Assembly: GCA_036937835.1 (NCBI GenBank)
Contig: CM072874.1
Location: forward strand, 17,187,001 to 17,251,000
Direction of reading: 5' to 3'
Source: Pampus argenteus
Lineage: Eukaryota; Chordata; Actinopteri; Scombriformes; Stromateidae
Length of the DNA stretch: 64,000 nucleotides
Below the pieces are notes generated by a model, which worked only from the letters and a program-made list of their open reading frames with translations, ran no database searches and had not been told where the DNA came from. The first letter of the stretch is position 1. Each line of letters starts with the position of its first letter. Both the position numbers and the translations under genes were made by a program. Shown here piece by piece: positions 12,981 through 27,200 of this stretch.

Positions 12981-15900
12981 CCTGTTGGCTTGTTTGTTTT
13001 CCAGAGCAAACAGCAAATCACTTCTTTCCTGTTCCTGCTTTTTACCATATGCCACTGTCTGTGTATCAGAACGAGGCATGTATATTAATGAAGTTAATCA
13101 AAGACACGCACACAACCACATCTGCCAGGGGAATTATTAAATGATCACACCCGCTGCTTGATTCATCACGTCACTATCCTCACCTGTCACTGTGGCCATT
13201 TTTTAGTGTAGCTGAGACAAATATATCATCAGTATGCAAAGTCGAGATTAAAGGAGAAATTGCCTGTGCCGTTTTAAATAATTGATGTTTAAACAATCAA
13301 AAATATCAGGTACGATGCCAAAAAGTGCCATTAAGTAGTGTGTGTATAAACAGCTTCACCAATTAGCATGCTAACAATGATCTACATCCCAACAGCAGGC
13401 ACTGTATAACAATGTTACTTTGAGCTAATGTAGATAACATTTGAAAGATGCAATGAGTCTTCTTGCTGGTGTGTAGCAGCGTTTGAGCAGACTCTGAGAT
13501 CCCAGTGTCACTGCAATTAGTGGCTACATTAAACAGCAGGAGCAACACAGCTAAGCAATGCGTCCCTGTACAGATGGCAAATTATCCTGCTGATTAGCTG
13601 CTGAAACCCTCTCAGCCTGTCAGGTACACGTGGCGGGCTGTTGTTTCAAAAGCAGTGACCTAAACTTTGCTCATTGCAACAGATTGCATCCGTCGTTTCT
13701 TTAGGTGTGTATTTATTGACATGTCACTGCTATGTGACTTGTTCTTTCTGCTGCACACGTGAACTCATGCAGGTTAACTTGGGTCTTTATATTTAGTTTT
13801 TTGCGTTATCTCTCTCTTGGAAACTCTTGCTGTGTAACTAATATGCCAGGGTATGAAACACTCATTCAGGATGCGATCCTAGAGTTGCTGATGTGTGTGT
13901 TATTAATATTGGACCAAAAATACAACCCATACTTAATTATAGGCATCTCTAAAAAGACATCTATCTACATGGCCTATCAGCTTCATAATATGGACTGTAA
14001 ATGCATCCTTATTGTAAGTGGAAGTAGTTTGAGTCATGTGGGTTAGTTGCGAGACTAGTTATTTTAGGGCTGGGCAGTGAAACCCAGAGTTTGCTGCAGC
14101 TTGTTGAAGCACATCAAGACCAGTTCAGCTGGCTGGGTGTCTATTCATGTATTCATCTATCCATCTGTCTATATATCTGAGCTGTTACCATTACCTCTAT
14201 GTTCTATGCACAATGTGCATTTTTCACATTATTCTTTATTGCTGGCAACACAACACATACAAACCTGGAACATAAGACTCCAGATGAGATATGACAAAAT
14301 TAGAAACAAAGGAGCCTTAAAAAGAAAATAACACTCTAAATTCACAATAGAAATCAAAGTTTTCATATTATGGAAGTTGTCTGAGCAGTTTTTAATTATC
14401 ATTCTTATCCATGAAAAGAGGATTTTTCTTTAAATTACTAATTGAAAGTGACAGTGGAATAGACAGCTGCGTCTTTCAAGAGTCTATTAAGTTGTGTTCA
14501 CACTCACTTTGGTAAGAACTGCGTGTCAGTATTACTATACGACAGCACTGCGTGTGTTGATTTGTTCCTACTTAGTCCATAATTACACTTGTGGGTTTGC
14601 TGATCAAATTAAGTTTCATTTTATTGTTAAGCCTGTCACTCAAAATGAAAAAAGTCAGATATGAAATGACGTGTTTGAGGTCGTTTGATTATTGGCTTTG
14701 GTCGGGCATAATTGTGAACATATTTTCTGTAACTCAGCATTGTGGCTTTCAGTACTCACCTTGCCAATTTTATAGCCACAATGTTGCCGTAATGAATCTT
14801 TAATACATCTCTGTGCAAGTGGTTAGCTTTGTTTTGGACTGTGTTTTGTTTTCATGTGGCATCTGTTTTTTTGGAGTCTTTTTTCTGAGGTATTTGACGA
14901 GGCTTTCCTGTCCCGTCTGGTCCAATAAAGTCTGCTGAAATACAGACACAGATTCCAAGGGCTTATGGGCCAGTGCCGGACCCACCCAGTCTTTGACTAA
15001 GGCTGTGTCATGCATGATTGCCTACATGATGCCTACAGGAGTTTTGGATAGAGGACGCATCAGAACGCTGTACACCATGGCTTAGCCTCCCCACCTTGGT
15101 AGATCTGAAGCATGAGAGGAGGAACGTTCTCTCTGTCTTCAGGTCTCCTCCTGGGTCCTGACTGATGAGTCAGTTGAAGGGTTGGCTGGTTTCCAGGAGC
15201 CAATTTTACCAACCCTCAACCCCCCCAAAACACACACTGATTTCCTCCCACCACCGAGGTTGGCTCTGGGCAGCAGTGTAGCTGAAGGCAATGCCCTGAT
15301 CAAGCATTGTAGTGGGCTGACATCCCCGCTCAGACAGAGATATACTGTGGGCTGTACACTGCAGTCTGGGAGCCACTGACCTTTTGTTAAATTGACTGAT
15401 GGGTTTATACTTTCTCAACACAAGATGCTTGCTGACAACTCCATCGGATGTACTCAGAAACATGGTACACATGGGTATTTCCTTGCTCAAAGTAACTTAG
15501 AGTATAGTCATTGTTTGACAAGTGTAGCAACATGTAGGTGTGCAGTCACTGATCAGTCACTCAAGATTCTTATCCCAGCGTGTCTTGTTGTCTGACCACT
15601 TACGTTGACTCTTTCAGAAACATGTCAGTGTGTCTCAAATATTTTGGAACATTCTTCTGAGACATTTTAGGGACAAGCTGCTTCACAGTGTGCGGCGCCG
15701 TTTTGGTTAAATCATTTCTCTACAGCCTGACCCATATGAGCCAACCCACTTGATAGAAAGCCTGTAGGCTGTGTGAGGGAGATAGATTACATCACCCCCA
15801 CGCCCTGAAGCCATCACCCCAGTTCTGACCTCCGCCTTCATGGCCAGCATCGCAGCCTGGTTGTCTGCTGCTGCTCCACATTGCCGCAGGTGGGTCCACA

Positions 15901-17959
15901 TGGTGAATCAGCCCTCTATGGTGAAACCCGAGGCCAAAGGTCACTATGAGCCAGTCTAGTAGACATTTACGACACCCCCACTGTCAAGACCTTGTAGCAT
16001 TTAGCATTTGGCTGCTGGCTAAGGCAACAAACGGAGGGCATGTATTGCTAGTGTGGGGAGTATTCAAGTTGACGTAGCTGCCTGCAGGTGACATTTGATT
16101 ATGTAATTTGTGTTTTATAATGTCTCATCGCTGCTGTGACATGAAGTCTTGGACCATGCATATCTCATAATGTTAAAGTCATGATGTTTTTTTCTCTTAC
16201 ATTCAGCACGTCTTGCCATCATACATGATGATTTATCATATTTGCTGTTGTAAATTTGCAAAATGTTTTCAGCACTTGCACATCTTAAAACCAAAACAAC
16301 GCGTTTTAACAGGATATGTGTGAAATTAATCTTTTTTTTTGTGTAAAAAAAAAAACCAAGTACCATTCAGACAGGATTAACATAAAAATATTCACTGTGC
16401 TCCTTAGTGGTTGTATTTACCGTTCCAGACTGTGCTTTAACCATCATGAATAGACATGGACATTCAGCAGGTCAAAGGTACCTACCTGTAAGTTGTACAT
16501 ACAGTTTATTTATTTATTTTTTACACGGTATTGCTCTCCTGACGGCTTCATCTGTTAAAATATTTGAGTTCTTGTACAGCAGAGCTGCTTCATGATATTT
16601 AGCTATGTCCACATTGTGAGTTTCTAGAAACTGTCTGTGTGATTTATGAATGCTCAATGCTTTCGGTTTACAACCTGTTCTGGTCTTTTATAAGCATATT
16701 GTTTCAGGAAATTAACTTAAGGCTCTTTTTAACACCGTGGTAAAGGCTCATTAAACAACCCAGATGGTGCTTTCTAGTGTTATTCTAATAATAGCACAGT
16801 GTTTTAGCTATGATCACCCTGAAGGCCTCTGCGCCTTCTCTCCACATCTTTCCTCTGTCTCACACGCTCATGCTCACACCCTCTGCGCCTGCTTTGACAG
16901 ACTGAGCGGAACAATAACCACGCGCCAGCTGATGCATGATCCATGGGTTTGACCTGCTGACCCCAAGACACATTGTTACAGCCTGTTTACATTGTGCAAA
17001 TTGACAAATGTTTTCATGAGGCCTTTTAACTAGCTCCCAACACGAATCTGACATGTTCGTTGCATCCCCTTCCTCTCCCTTTTCCAATTCCTCTGTAAAT
17101 AATTCATCCTTGCTTAAGTTATTAGCTAAAGATTGCATGGAAAGACTGTGGATGAAGACAAGGAGGAAATGTCGGCAGTAGAAACAGCACATTTGTATTC
17201 TGCCCAGGTCTTAAACATTAGGAGGGCATCAAGGTGCAAATATGAGTCAGACAGCTCTCATAATGAAAGAATCGAGACGCATTATGAAATAAGTGGAAGT
17301 GACCAATGAAGAGAGACGCGGCACTAGCTGCTTTGAATTCCAATTACAGAGACGGATAGAGAGCAAGGTGCCTTTTAATGTCTCTGAGGTGCTCAGATAC
17401 GGAGACCAAGCCTTACATAAAGGTCAGTGTGGCAGAGGTTGGCAGGTCACAGAACATAGACTCGACCCTCTCCACCACATCAAAATGGGGGAGACAAAAT
17501 TGCCACCCTTCAAATAGATGAATACACGGCAGCTATTCCTCTTTTCTTCTCAGCCCTGAGATATCTGCAGGATCTTCACCGAGGGGTGACAGGGGTGAAA
17601 GGGAGTGGCGAGGACCACTATTGAGAAGAGTGGATTATCTCATGAAGGGAAATCAATTAGAACGTTACGGTGGACTGTGAACATTTATCCATTTAGCTTG
17701 ACCACTATTGAATTTCCATGATGGGCTTTGACTGTTCAGAGGTAGAGATCAGAGTTAATGGTGATTGTTCTGCACTCCTCCAAATGTATTATCTGCCTTA
17801 TTCAATGAGAGACACTTCATCAAACCGGAGAGAGCCCTGCGGCCTATTGATAGATGGGCTTTGTGTGGGGTTTGAAGAAAAAAGATGAGGCATGGGGGTT
17901 GAAGGCTGAGGAGGGAATGGGGGGGGGAGTGTCACAGATGTCCAGGCCTTTGAAAGAAA

Positions 17960-18420
17960 ATTAAACAAGTACCTCATTAGCCAACGCTCCAGTGCTCCCT
18001 GGAGGTGGCCACTGAGCCAGGCTTTTTAATGAGCTGGGAACTTAAACGTTGCCAAAGTTTACCCCAGCCTTGCCTTTCTCTGTTAGGCCACTGGGAAGAG
18101 CCGTGCCCTCCCTCTTTGCCCCTAGTCCCCCCCCTCCACCCCTACCTCCTCAGCCTAGCCCTCCTCTTCCATTGAGGGCCGCTCATGCAGAGGAGAGAAA
18201 GGCACCACGCTGATTCCCCGCCTTTCAGCTCCAGAGAGGGGGATAATACTGTTTTTGTACCACGCATCCAGAGGAATTATGTGCGCTAATTTGATTAGGG
18301 GAAGATTTGATTAACTGGAAAATGAGGGCTTTGCTTAGACTTTCACACGCTTAATTTATCCCTTGCAAAGCAGACGCAACATTGTGTCATGAAACTCAGA
18401 AGGCATATGAGAAGCCCATT
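17960..18420. promoter_or_regulatory. Candidate conserved enhancer block
   Basis: The segment 18,230-18,420 runs GGGATAATACTG, GCGCTAATTTGATTAGGG, TTTGATTAACTGG and ACGCTTAATTTATCCC without repeats. Dense TAAT, GATTA and GATAA motifs suggest a homeodomain/GATA-responsive element. Known AUTS2 introns contain such enhancers. Inference only. Confidence 0.4.
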
Positions 18421-19129
18421 CACCAGCTAGATGGCCCTTTCAGACTCAACAATATCTAGGACTGCCACGGTTCAAATTGGGATAATCAGTTTAGAGCTCT
18501 TTGCCTGGTCTCAGAATACAAATTGCATTTGGCATTAACAGTGAAAAGGTTCAAAGGATAATGAGATTAATGTAGCAGGGAACTGAGCTAAGGCAGAAAA
18601 AAATCGGAAGAAAATGCAAAACTAGTGGCATTGTTGCACGAGGTGGAGGATTTTTTATCTTTAATGATTTATGTTTGTATGATTCCTGCTGTGGTTGCTA
18701 GGAGATTATGATAATGCTTTGGTAGCGAATGTCAGTCAAAAATATGTATGTCAGACACAGTGTTAAAATACTAGGAATTGTAGAAGCTTTCAACACATAT
18801 GCAGTGCATGTGCATTTACATTTCTGTGGAAAGTGAAAGGGCCATTATTCTATGATACTTTGAATTCATTTAGTAGTTTTCCCGGTCTCTATGATCCCTT
18901 TGTATACTCTGGAATGGCCACAGGGACTGAAGGAGCTGAATGCTTTGCTTTTGCTCCTTTTAACATGCAGCCATGAAGGTCATATTACTGTGCGGTGATG
19001 ATTACATTTGAATGAAAAGCGACTTCTTCTGGGAGAGAGAAGAAAAAAGAGCCACAGGCAGGCTTGATCTTTTTTCTGATCTAAAACCCTACACTGAGTG
19101 ACCTTCTGCTCTGTCTGGCTAGATCTGCG

Positions 19130-19760
19130 GTTGGCGGTCCTCTATTTTAAACAAATAGCTCTTTTATTTTACACAGGGATTGCCTGGATTACCTTTTAAT
19201 AAGGGCTTAGCCACTCTCCAGCACAACATCCCAGGCCCAGTGCTGGGCTGGCCGGCACTAACCCAGCCCATAATTATCCACAGCAAACTAAAGGCCCACG
19301 TTCCTTCAAGAGCCCATGTGAGCTGTGTGTCGGATTCTTTTTCCCCCCATGTTTTTGTCATCTGTCACACCGCCAGTGTGGAAGCTTTGAATTGGGACAC
19401 TCTGTCAGCCAAGAATTTATCTAAAAAAAATGAGAGAGGGAGGGATGGGGATGGAGAGAGAAATGTGGAAACCCAGACAGATGAGCTGTCTCCTGTTGGA
19501 CTTCACTCCATCTTCCCCATCTGTTCACCCCAGTTTTAATTAAATCTACTGAGATGAGGATTTTTCCCTTTCGTGCCACCTATCTCAGGCTCTTTCCCTC
19601 CTCGTTCCCCTCCGCCTGCCTTGCTCCCATGCTGTACTTGAGTGCAGGTGGGTTGATGCCAATGTCCACTCCATCTCCCCACCTCGCTGCCAGCTGCTAA
19701 TGAGAGTGAGCCAGGGCGGCGCGAGGACGTTGCCAGCCATTATGAGCTGTTAATGAGGAG
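19130..19760. promoter_or_regulatory. Candidate conserved enhancer block
   Basis: Contains AACCCAGCCCATAATTATCC, GTTTTAATTAAATC and CATTATGAGCTGTTAATGAG in an otherwise GC-balanced, repeat-poor stretch. Weak but consistent enhancer-like texture. Confidence 0.35.
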
Positions 19761-22700
19761 CATTCGAGAAAGGCCCTGGCCTGTAGGCCTGCTGCCATCA
19801 GCTACTGCAGCCTTTATCTTCTGTAAGCAGACACAGAATCTGTACATATACAAACATGCAGAAACATTTTGTTACATATACATGCAAATTGTATCTCCCT
19901 TTTTTTTTCCTACCTCCAGAGACAGTGTATTTACATAGCTCACAGTATAACACAAATCAGCATATTTTAATGAGCCAGGATATGTGCTTGTGTTTGGTTG
20001 GCTAACCTCACACAACCTCATGCAGGAGTCCTCTGTTCTTTGGTATTGACATGTCCCGGGCAGACTGCTCCCCTATTATCATAATGGCCTTCACATCTAG
20101 TTCATTTCTGTGGGCCAACCCCCTGTCAGCCATGGCTGTGCGCTTCACCTGCTCTTGGCCAGGAAAGAGGTGTCTGCTGAACCTGTTGGCCGTGTGACGG
20201 AAAGGGCAGGTTGCAGCAATGCTGTGAGCACATTCTCTCTTTCCAGGCTTGGCACAGATGCCTGGAGCCATAGCCTGCCCTGGTGGTTAACTGTAATGCA
20301 AAGCCATAACTCCCAGTGGCTTCTTCTACCCAAAACACAAAGCCATAAAGAGGTTGGGGCCTTCAGTCATGGCACTCTGGTGTTGCAGATTTGGTTTACT
20401 GTAATCTCACCAGTGCAAATTGGACTTTGCACTTTATCCAGTTTATACTCAATCTCAGTTTAAAGATGCTTTCTTTTGTACCGATATTTGTTTCTGTTTC
20501 TTCCATTCAATATTGTCCCACCATCCACCCACTCATAAGATGAAATATCTTTTGGCTTTGTACGTCCTGATTCACTGTGCTGCCTCTTTCTTCTATTGAT
20601 AATATTTCCTCTCATTTTATGTTGCCCCACCTTTTACTGTGAACTCCTTTGTCTTGACAGCCTACGCCAAACAGAGGCTGACGCTCACTTAGCGCTGGAT
20701 TTCCTATCACTTCATTTGCATGGTGGCAAAGTGTGGCAGCACTTAAAGCTGTGTAAATGCTTTAACAGTTTCACATTTGCAATGCAAATTTTTAAAAAAA
20801 AAGGCCAGAGTTTTCGCAGCACCTTGGGTTAAAAACAATCATGTCACATCTTTCCAGCTGAAGCCGGACGCACTCGTCAACACACTGTCATTTACATAGT
20901 GATGCACTAAACCTGGTGCCTGACCAAATGATATTTAACAGTTCTGATTCAAAATAGTTATGAAATGTCTTTAAAATTTGTTTTCCAAGTACAAAGGAAG
21001 CTCTTGACTTAAACATACTATATGTTTAAACATTCATTGGTAAGATGTTTTATGGGTGCAACATTATATCAACATTTTAGACAGGTTATGCAAACTTTTA
21101 TATACATATTCTTAAAATTCAGCATGCCGTAACAAAGTTGGTATTTCGATAATGGCCTGTGGGTTTGGACTGTGCTCGGCTGCACTATTTGAGTTTGGAT
21201 TGACTTGTAAAAGTACATCTCTACCTATACTTATACCACCTATACTTTGGAACAGGCGATAAAGTAATTAAAGCCTCCGTGAGCGTACCTTGTACAGGCT
21301 GCATGCAGCATTCTTATAACAAGTGTCATCTCAGCTGGTGGCAAAGCTGATTTTTCCATGGTGGTGATTAATATCAAGTCTGACACCACAGAGGGAGAGA
21401 TACTTCACTGCAGTGACAATAAAACAAGTGTTTTCATCATTCCACAGACAGGCACCCAGGGCACAACAGCTTGCATGTCACATGATCACAACAGCCAGAT
21501 TATTGGCTGTGGGTGCCAGTAGTTCTCACAGTAAACTCCACACTTGAGCAAAGTGTTGGGCTTGTAGCATATAATTAAGAGTTTGACAGAAATACGTGCT
21601 CGTCTTGTTAGTTGCAGACATGAACTGACAAAGGATGAAACTATTTACTATTTGTTTTTTAGATCACTTTTTCACAGGGTGCTTTCAAGTATTACTGACG
21701 CCTTGTATATTGTATAGACAAAAAATGAAAATAACCCTCTCCATTATTTTGTTGATTTATTCCTTTAATTATTGATATGCAAAATATACAATAAGGCACA
21801 TGTTGGATCAATAAATGAATGTGCTGTATAGATTGGAGATTTCTACATATTTTGTGTAAGGCCAGGTATGTACTGGTGTGTACAGTCTGCCGGCATACCA
21901 GTCACTGTTTTCCACAACAGTAGAAACCCCCTCTTTCTTTTTGTAGCCTCATAAATTTCTGTTGCCGGGTGATGTTGAAGTGGTGGATCATGGCAATGAT
22001 ATCACTGCATGCCTACCACTGGCTCTTTGATCGATCTGGAGGCCAGGAACTGCTGTGGTTATACTGAGGATATATTCAAACTCTGAAGGCAGTGTGCTTT
22101 AGATGAATAGAAAGTCATTTCAAACACTTTCTCATAACAAGGGAAATGTTCCATGTTTACAGGCGCTGAACTGTCAAGGCCTTTCCACTTATCTTTCTCA
22201 GTGTCACTGTTAAGAGCTTTTTCTGTGGGAATTTATTTTTTCTTAAGGATGATTTCTTATTTATGTCTGGACTATTTGTCCATTTGAATGTGAAAGAGAG
22301 GAAGCAGTGTGCAAATATTATTGCCGCTGTAATAGTTTGCAATTATTGTGCGGGGTGGGAATTAAAATAATATAAACAATGTCTGTGAGTGTGAAAACAC
22401 TGGACTAGTTCAACATGGTCAGATAGTTTACATTCTTTTGCACCGGGGCTGGCATTTTCTAAAACATCTAGCACACATTGTTTGATGTGTTTGGTCTCAG
22501 AACTGCAAAAGCTTCAGACTATTTAAATTCTGACACACTACATAACTCTGCTGTTCATGCCCCACTAGTCTTCTTTCACTCACAGCCTTTTGCTTTGCAG
22601 TAGTTTCTATTTTTTCTTTGGTGTCATTTTCAAAGCGGATAATTGACAACAACAGCGGCATGAAGTCCAAAACCAAGGACCGTTCCAGCTTCAAAGCTTC

Positions 22701-22854
22701 TTCACGTCCAAAGGAGCTCAGACTTAAAGCCCTGGCACTGTGTCTGGGCAGCTTCAATTCTTTTCACACACGTTGGGAATCATTGATTTGATTCTTTAGT
22801 CGATTGTTCTAGTCTAGTCATCGGGAAAAACCCTGCGTGTTCCGTCAGTGCAGA

Positions 22855-22880
<26 letters not shown>
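22855..22880. repeat. (GT)n microsatellite
   Basis: TG run of about 26 bases. Confidence 0.95.
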
Positions 22881-22885
<5 letters not shown>

Positions 22886-24712
22886 TCTCCTCTGTGTAAA
22901 TGAGTTCCAGCTATGTTTAGTAGAGGGTTTTACTCCTAGGCAAGGCTGAGCCTATGGCACAGCCAGAACAGGTTAAGTTTCAAAGGGGTTTATCAGGGGA
23001 ATTAGGCAAGCCTTTGGAGTTTGAGCATAGCCTAATTCCTGGTGACCTTTCCCTGGCTCTGGTTTGACTTTTTGTGGTGATCAGCAAGTGCTCTAACAAG
23101 CTTTTCCGTCTGTGTGGCTGGGGATTACTGTGGAGCAGCCGTGCCCTCCCCTGCACTCACAAGAAGCCATCTGTGGTAGAGAGAGAGTAGGTGAGAGAGA
23201 GCGAGAGTGAGCAGAAGTAGGCAATAGCCTGAAGGGGCATTGTCATGCCTGTCTGTGTGTTGGTGAGGATTCTGCGCTTGTCAGAGTCTCCTTTTGTGAC
23301 AAATTGGTATGTTTTGTTCTGCCATTTTAAACTGCCAGATACTGGCAACCCTTTCAGCCCATTATTCAAGCATTCATGGACATTTGAATTATTTTTCTTT
23401 TTTCTTTTTTTTTTTTCTGGAATATTGCCTTGATGTTCATTTCACCTTCTCTTCAGCACAGAAGCTAGGATTATCATTACTTACAGAAAGGACTTAGTGG
23501 TGTCCGAGGTAAGTGTACACTTACTTTCATCATTGCTTTGAATAATCTTTCACTGGACCAGATAGTAATACTTTGGCATGTATGAGGCAAGCATCAGGTG
23601 CAGAAACTTTTCACTGATAGCTTCGTGAATCCAGCAATTATTAACACACAACTCCTGATACAACATCATCATCATGCTAACATTTGAATCTAAATTTTAA
23701 TAATCTGTTTTTCTGAAAGAGATGTCTAGACATACAGAGGAAGTATATGATTTAATCAGGCTTTATATTTCCCTTTTGTGTTTTAATGCAACAATATGCA
23801 AATGACATGTTATGTCATCTGATTGCATTCATTATACTTCCACGGATGATCTTTGTTCTGAAACCCCTGCTGTGTTAACAATTGAATTGATTGCATTTAA
23901 TCAGAGCACTTCTGCATTCATTACAGAAACAGAGAATGTTATATCAGTTGTAATTAAACAATAGATACATTGTTGACTGAATGAAAAAGATACCAATTCT
24001 TAATTTACTTATTATACTACTATGTGAAATCCATCAGCACATCAGTGCTTGTCTATAAGCCATGTGATATTTTTAGTATGGAGAAAGCCAATTGTCAGTC
24101 TGTTTTTTTTTTCTTCTCATGTAAGCAGTTTTATTGAACCCACACAAAGATATCAGATGTTACTGTCTTCTCGTTCAGGGCCCTATGCAACAACCACCAC
24201 CAGCAGTGCTCCTGACAGTGTTTTCTTGATCTTGGAACTCGCTTTGCCCGTCTATGTGGTATTTTGGTGCACAGGTGGAAGGAGAAGTGCAAACAGGTGG
24301 GAGGTTCATGTAAATGAGGCAAATTCTTAGCATTTTGGTGGAAATTTGATCCTATAGCAGAAATAGATGCCTCAGAACCAGGTGTGTTTCAGGCACAATC
24401 CTTAAAATATAAACTGTTTTAATTAACCTTAAAACAGTAGATGCGTTTCAGTCTGCATAAAAAATATGTTTAATGTAGTTAAAGTTGGAACATCAGTAAA
24501 TAAGTGTGTGTGTGTCCACTGTGTACCAACCTGCACCTCCAGGCATTTCATTTCCTGAAGAAGCGAAACTTTCCACCAGTTCCAGTTCTAGCTATCGCAA
24601 CCTAAGCAACCGCCTAGGGCGTCATTTAATAGGGGGTGCCAAAATAACCCCCAGAGACCTCCAGGGGTGTCGCCCTCAGCCCACACAACTGTCTTTCAGA
24701 AACTCTAGATGA

Positions 24713-24900
24713 CCTAAGGCATCCATTGGTACCAACCATGTCACGCGAGCTTGTCAGTAAGGGTCCCTTGACCTCTCACCTCAACATATCTGATTGAAAA
24801 TAGGTTATTTGGGGACCTCGAGTCTCCCCTTTACAGACATACCCACTTCATGCAAATGCAATGTAGGTTTTTGGCAAAAATCTTGCAATTTTTGCATACA
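24713..24900. mobile_element. Degenerate teleost interspersed repeat
   Basis: The run containing CCATTGGTACCAACCATGTC, GCTTGTCAG, CCTTGACCTCTCACCTCA and GAGTCTCCCCTTTACAGACA matches, from memory, a dispersed element very common in percomorph genomes. No coding remnant is visible. The 24,600-24,700 segment just before it, with CGCCTAGGGCGTCATTTAAT, may be a second repeat piece. Family name not assigned. Confidence 0.6.
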
Positions 24901-26289
24901 TTATAAATGTGTCATTTTTGTGTATTCTAAAAACGATGTACTTGCATATTTCTGTAAAACTGTAAAATGATCCTAGTGCCTTCAGCAGTCCCCAATCACT
25001 GAGTTACATTTGTATTTGATGAGGTTTTTTTACATTATCACATTTGAGATATGCAATATTTAGATTTTTAAATATATTTATTTGCGAGGCAAAATAAAAG
25101 GATACAACATTACTTTTGCCCTTTATACCATCTGACAGAATTTTAAACCAAAAGCAACCAGAGAGACGATCCTAACCTGAGTTGAATCTCAGGCTGTTTT
25201 CTTGCCTGCATTAAGGTCACCCTGATTGTAAGGGTTGCCATGGAAGTCTAGTTTATGGTCCCTGAACCATGTTAAATTCCCATATTCTCCCTTTTTAAAA
25301 CCAGTGCAGTGCTATAATGTTCTATCTTTTTAAATAGTCTAGACTAAACATAAACCATCATGTCTTGGTCCTTGGCTTCTTGGTGAATCAGTATCTTAGG
25401 AGGGTGGTGCAAGTACTGTGTGCTCAGCGCTATAAGAATGTGTTTCAGCCATGCCAGGGCACACTGTGGAGGTGTATTCCTTTAAGAAACCTCCATGGGT
25501 ACAAGGGTGGGGAGGGAAGAGCCTCATCATCATCATGCAGGAGTCATCTGGGTAGCCTCTCCTCCCTCTCTACTGCATTATCATAAAAAGTGATTTAGGA
25601 CTGATTGATGCAAATGGCCCTCTGTTCTTTTCTATCATTAACGGGCCCTTTGCCGTGGCCACAGGCGGTGATTAAAGCTGTCATTTCCAGCTACTCATTA
25701 AAGGAGAGCGCTGGGCCATAGGAGGGACTCACAGGAGGGCTGGAGAGGAAAGGAGAAAGAGAGGGAGGGACACAGCCTAGAAAGAGGAGGAGGATTGGGG
25801 GCATTTTCCTCCTAAAAAAGTGCTATCGAGTGAAACTACCTTTCTAGAAAAACAGAGGCTCATGCGTGTTGTCATTGTTGTATTCCCCCCAGTTTGGCTC
25901 AGATAGAGGAAAAAATCTGTGGTCAAAATCCATTATAATGGCATCTTTTATGATTCCCCAAATGCTTTTTTAGTTTACGCTGCCAGTGGGGTGGCTTATG
26001 AAAAAAAGCAAGCAATAACAAGCGACAGTAGGGTTCAAATCGAAGTCACTTTACGGTTTGTATTAATTTTCACATTTTGTGTGGAACTAGGAAAGTTATG
26101 ACGCACACACTGAGAAAAAAAATCAATATGACTTTGTTTTATATTTATGTTTTGCTGCTGGCTATAAATCACAAACAATGCTTTCAAAGAAAGTGAAAAT
26201 GTTGACAAAAAAAACAAAAGAACCCCGGAAACTGAAGTGTGTCTGCAGCCGCCCCATGACTCCTGGCAAAGACATTATTCTGTGTATGG

Positions 26290-26316
26290 CACACACACAC
26301 ACACACACACACACAC
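26290..26316. repeat. (CA)n microsatellite
   Basis: Pure CA run of 27 bases. Confidence 0.95.
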
Positions 26317-26945
26317 TTAATAGCAAAAGTGTGTGTGTTTTGTGTTCTACTTGCCGATAGGAACCTTATCAACTGTGATGGGAGGATTCTTGGCTATGAG
26401 GCAGTGAGATGTGAAGCTCCAGCTGAGCTCTCCTCAGCAGGGGTCTACAATACCACTGTGTCCTGGGGACCTGGACTAATGGCCTGGGGAGCCCTTACTG
26501 CTATTGTGCCCAGCAGGCAACCACCCCCAATATACACCTACACAACCCGAAGCCTCCATGCCCTCCACCTCATCTCCTTAATCTTTCAGTGTGATTCAGT
26601 CTCCCTCAGATCACACACTGGGATTCTGGTCAGGGAGTGCACATGGCTTATAGCAATGGGGGTCTGAGGATTGAGGAAGATAGTAAGAGGAAGTAAATAT
26701 GTTTTTTTAGTTGGTGACCATTGCCTCAGTCAGAAAGGTCCATCGATCGACATGATTCTGTTGCAGTGATTTTCTGGCCCAAGATGTGATACCTTCTCCA
26801 CAGCCCACCCTGTTAATGTACAGGGATACTACTGAAGGTTAGCCCCTCCTTTTTGCTGCGTGCAGAGTAATCACCCTGCTGTCCTACTGCATCCTCCACA
26901 CATGCTGCCAGTGTTCTCACTGCATTACATCCAACATTATCCTAT

Positions 26946-26971
26946 TTTTTTCCTAATATGATAGGAAAAAA
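26946..26971. repeat. Perfect 10-bp inverted repeat, 6-nt loop
   Basis: TTTTTTCCTA, then ATATGA, then TAGGAAAAAA. Short hairpin potential in AT-rich intron. Confidence 0.85.
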
Positions 26972-27029
26972 TGAATCGCTGCTACATTCTCTTCAACCCT
27001 CTTTCTATCAGGATAGAGTGGATGAATGA

Positions 27030-27200
27030 GTCAGTTTCGTGCGGGAGGCCTTGCAGACTAACCATGAGGCTCTCGTGTAGATCTCTTGTGAGATACATTA
27101 GTAGCAATTAGTCGCCAGATGAAAGCCTGTTAATTGCTTGCCAAAGGCAAACGCGTATAATTATTTAAAGGGGTATTACAAGCAATGTAAAGGCTTTCAC
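27030..27200. promoter_or_regulatory. Candidate conserved enhancer block
   Basis: Compact block with GCAATTAGTCGCC, GTTAATTGCTTGCC and GTATAATTATTTAAAGG, three homeodomain-type cores within 120 bp. No repeats. Conservation is inferred. Confidence 0.4.
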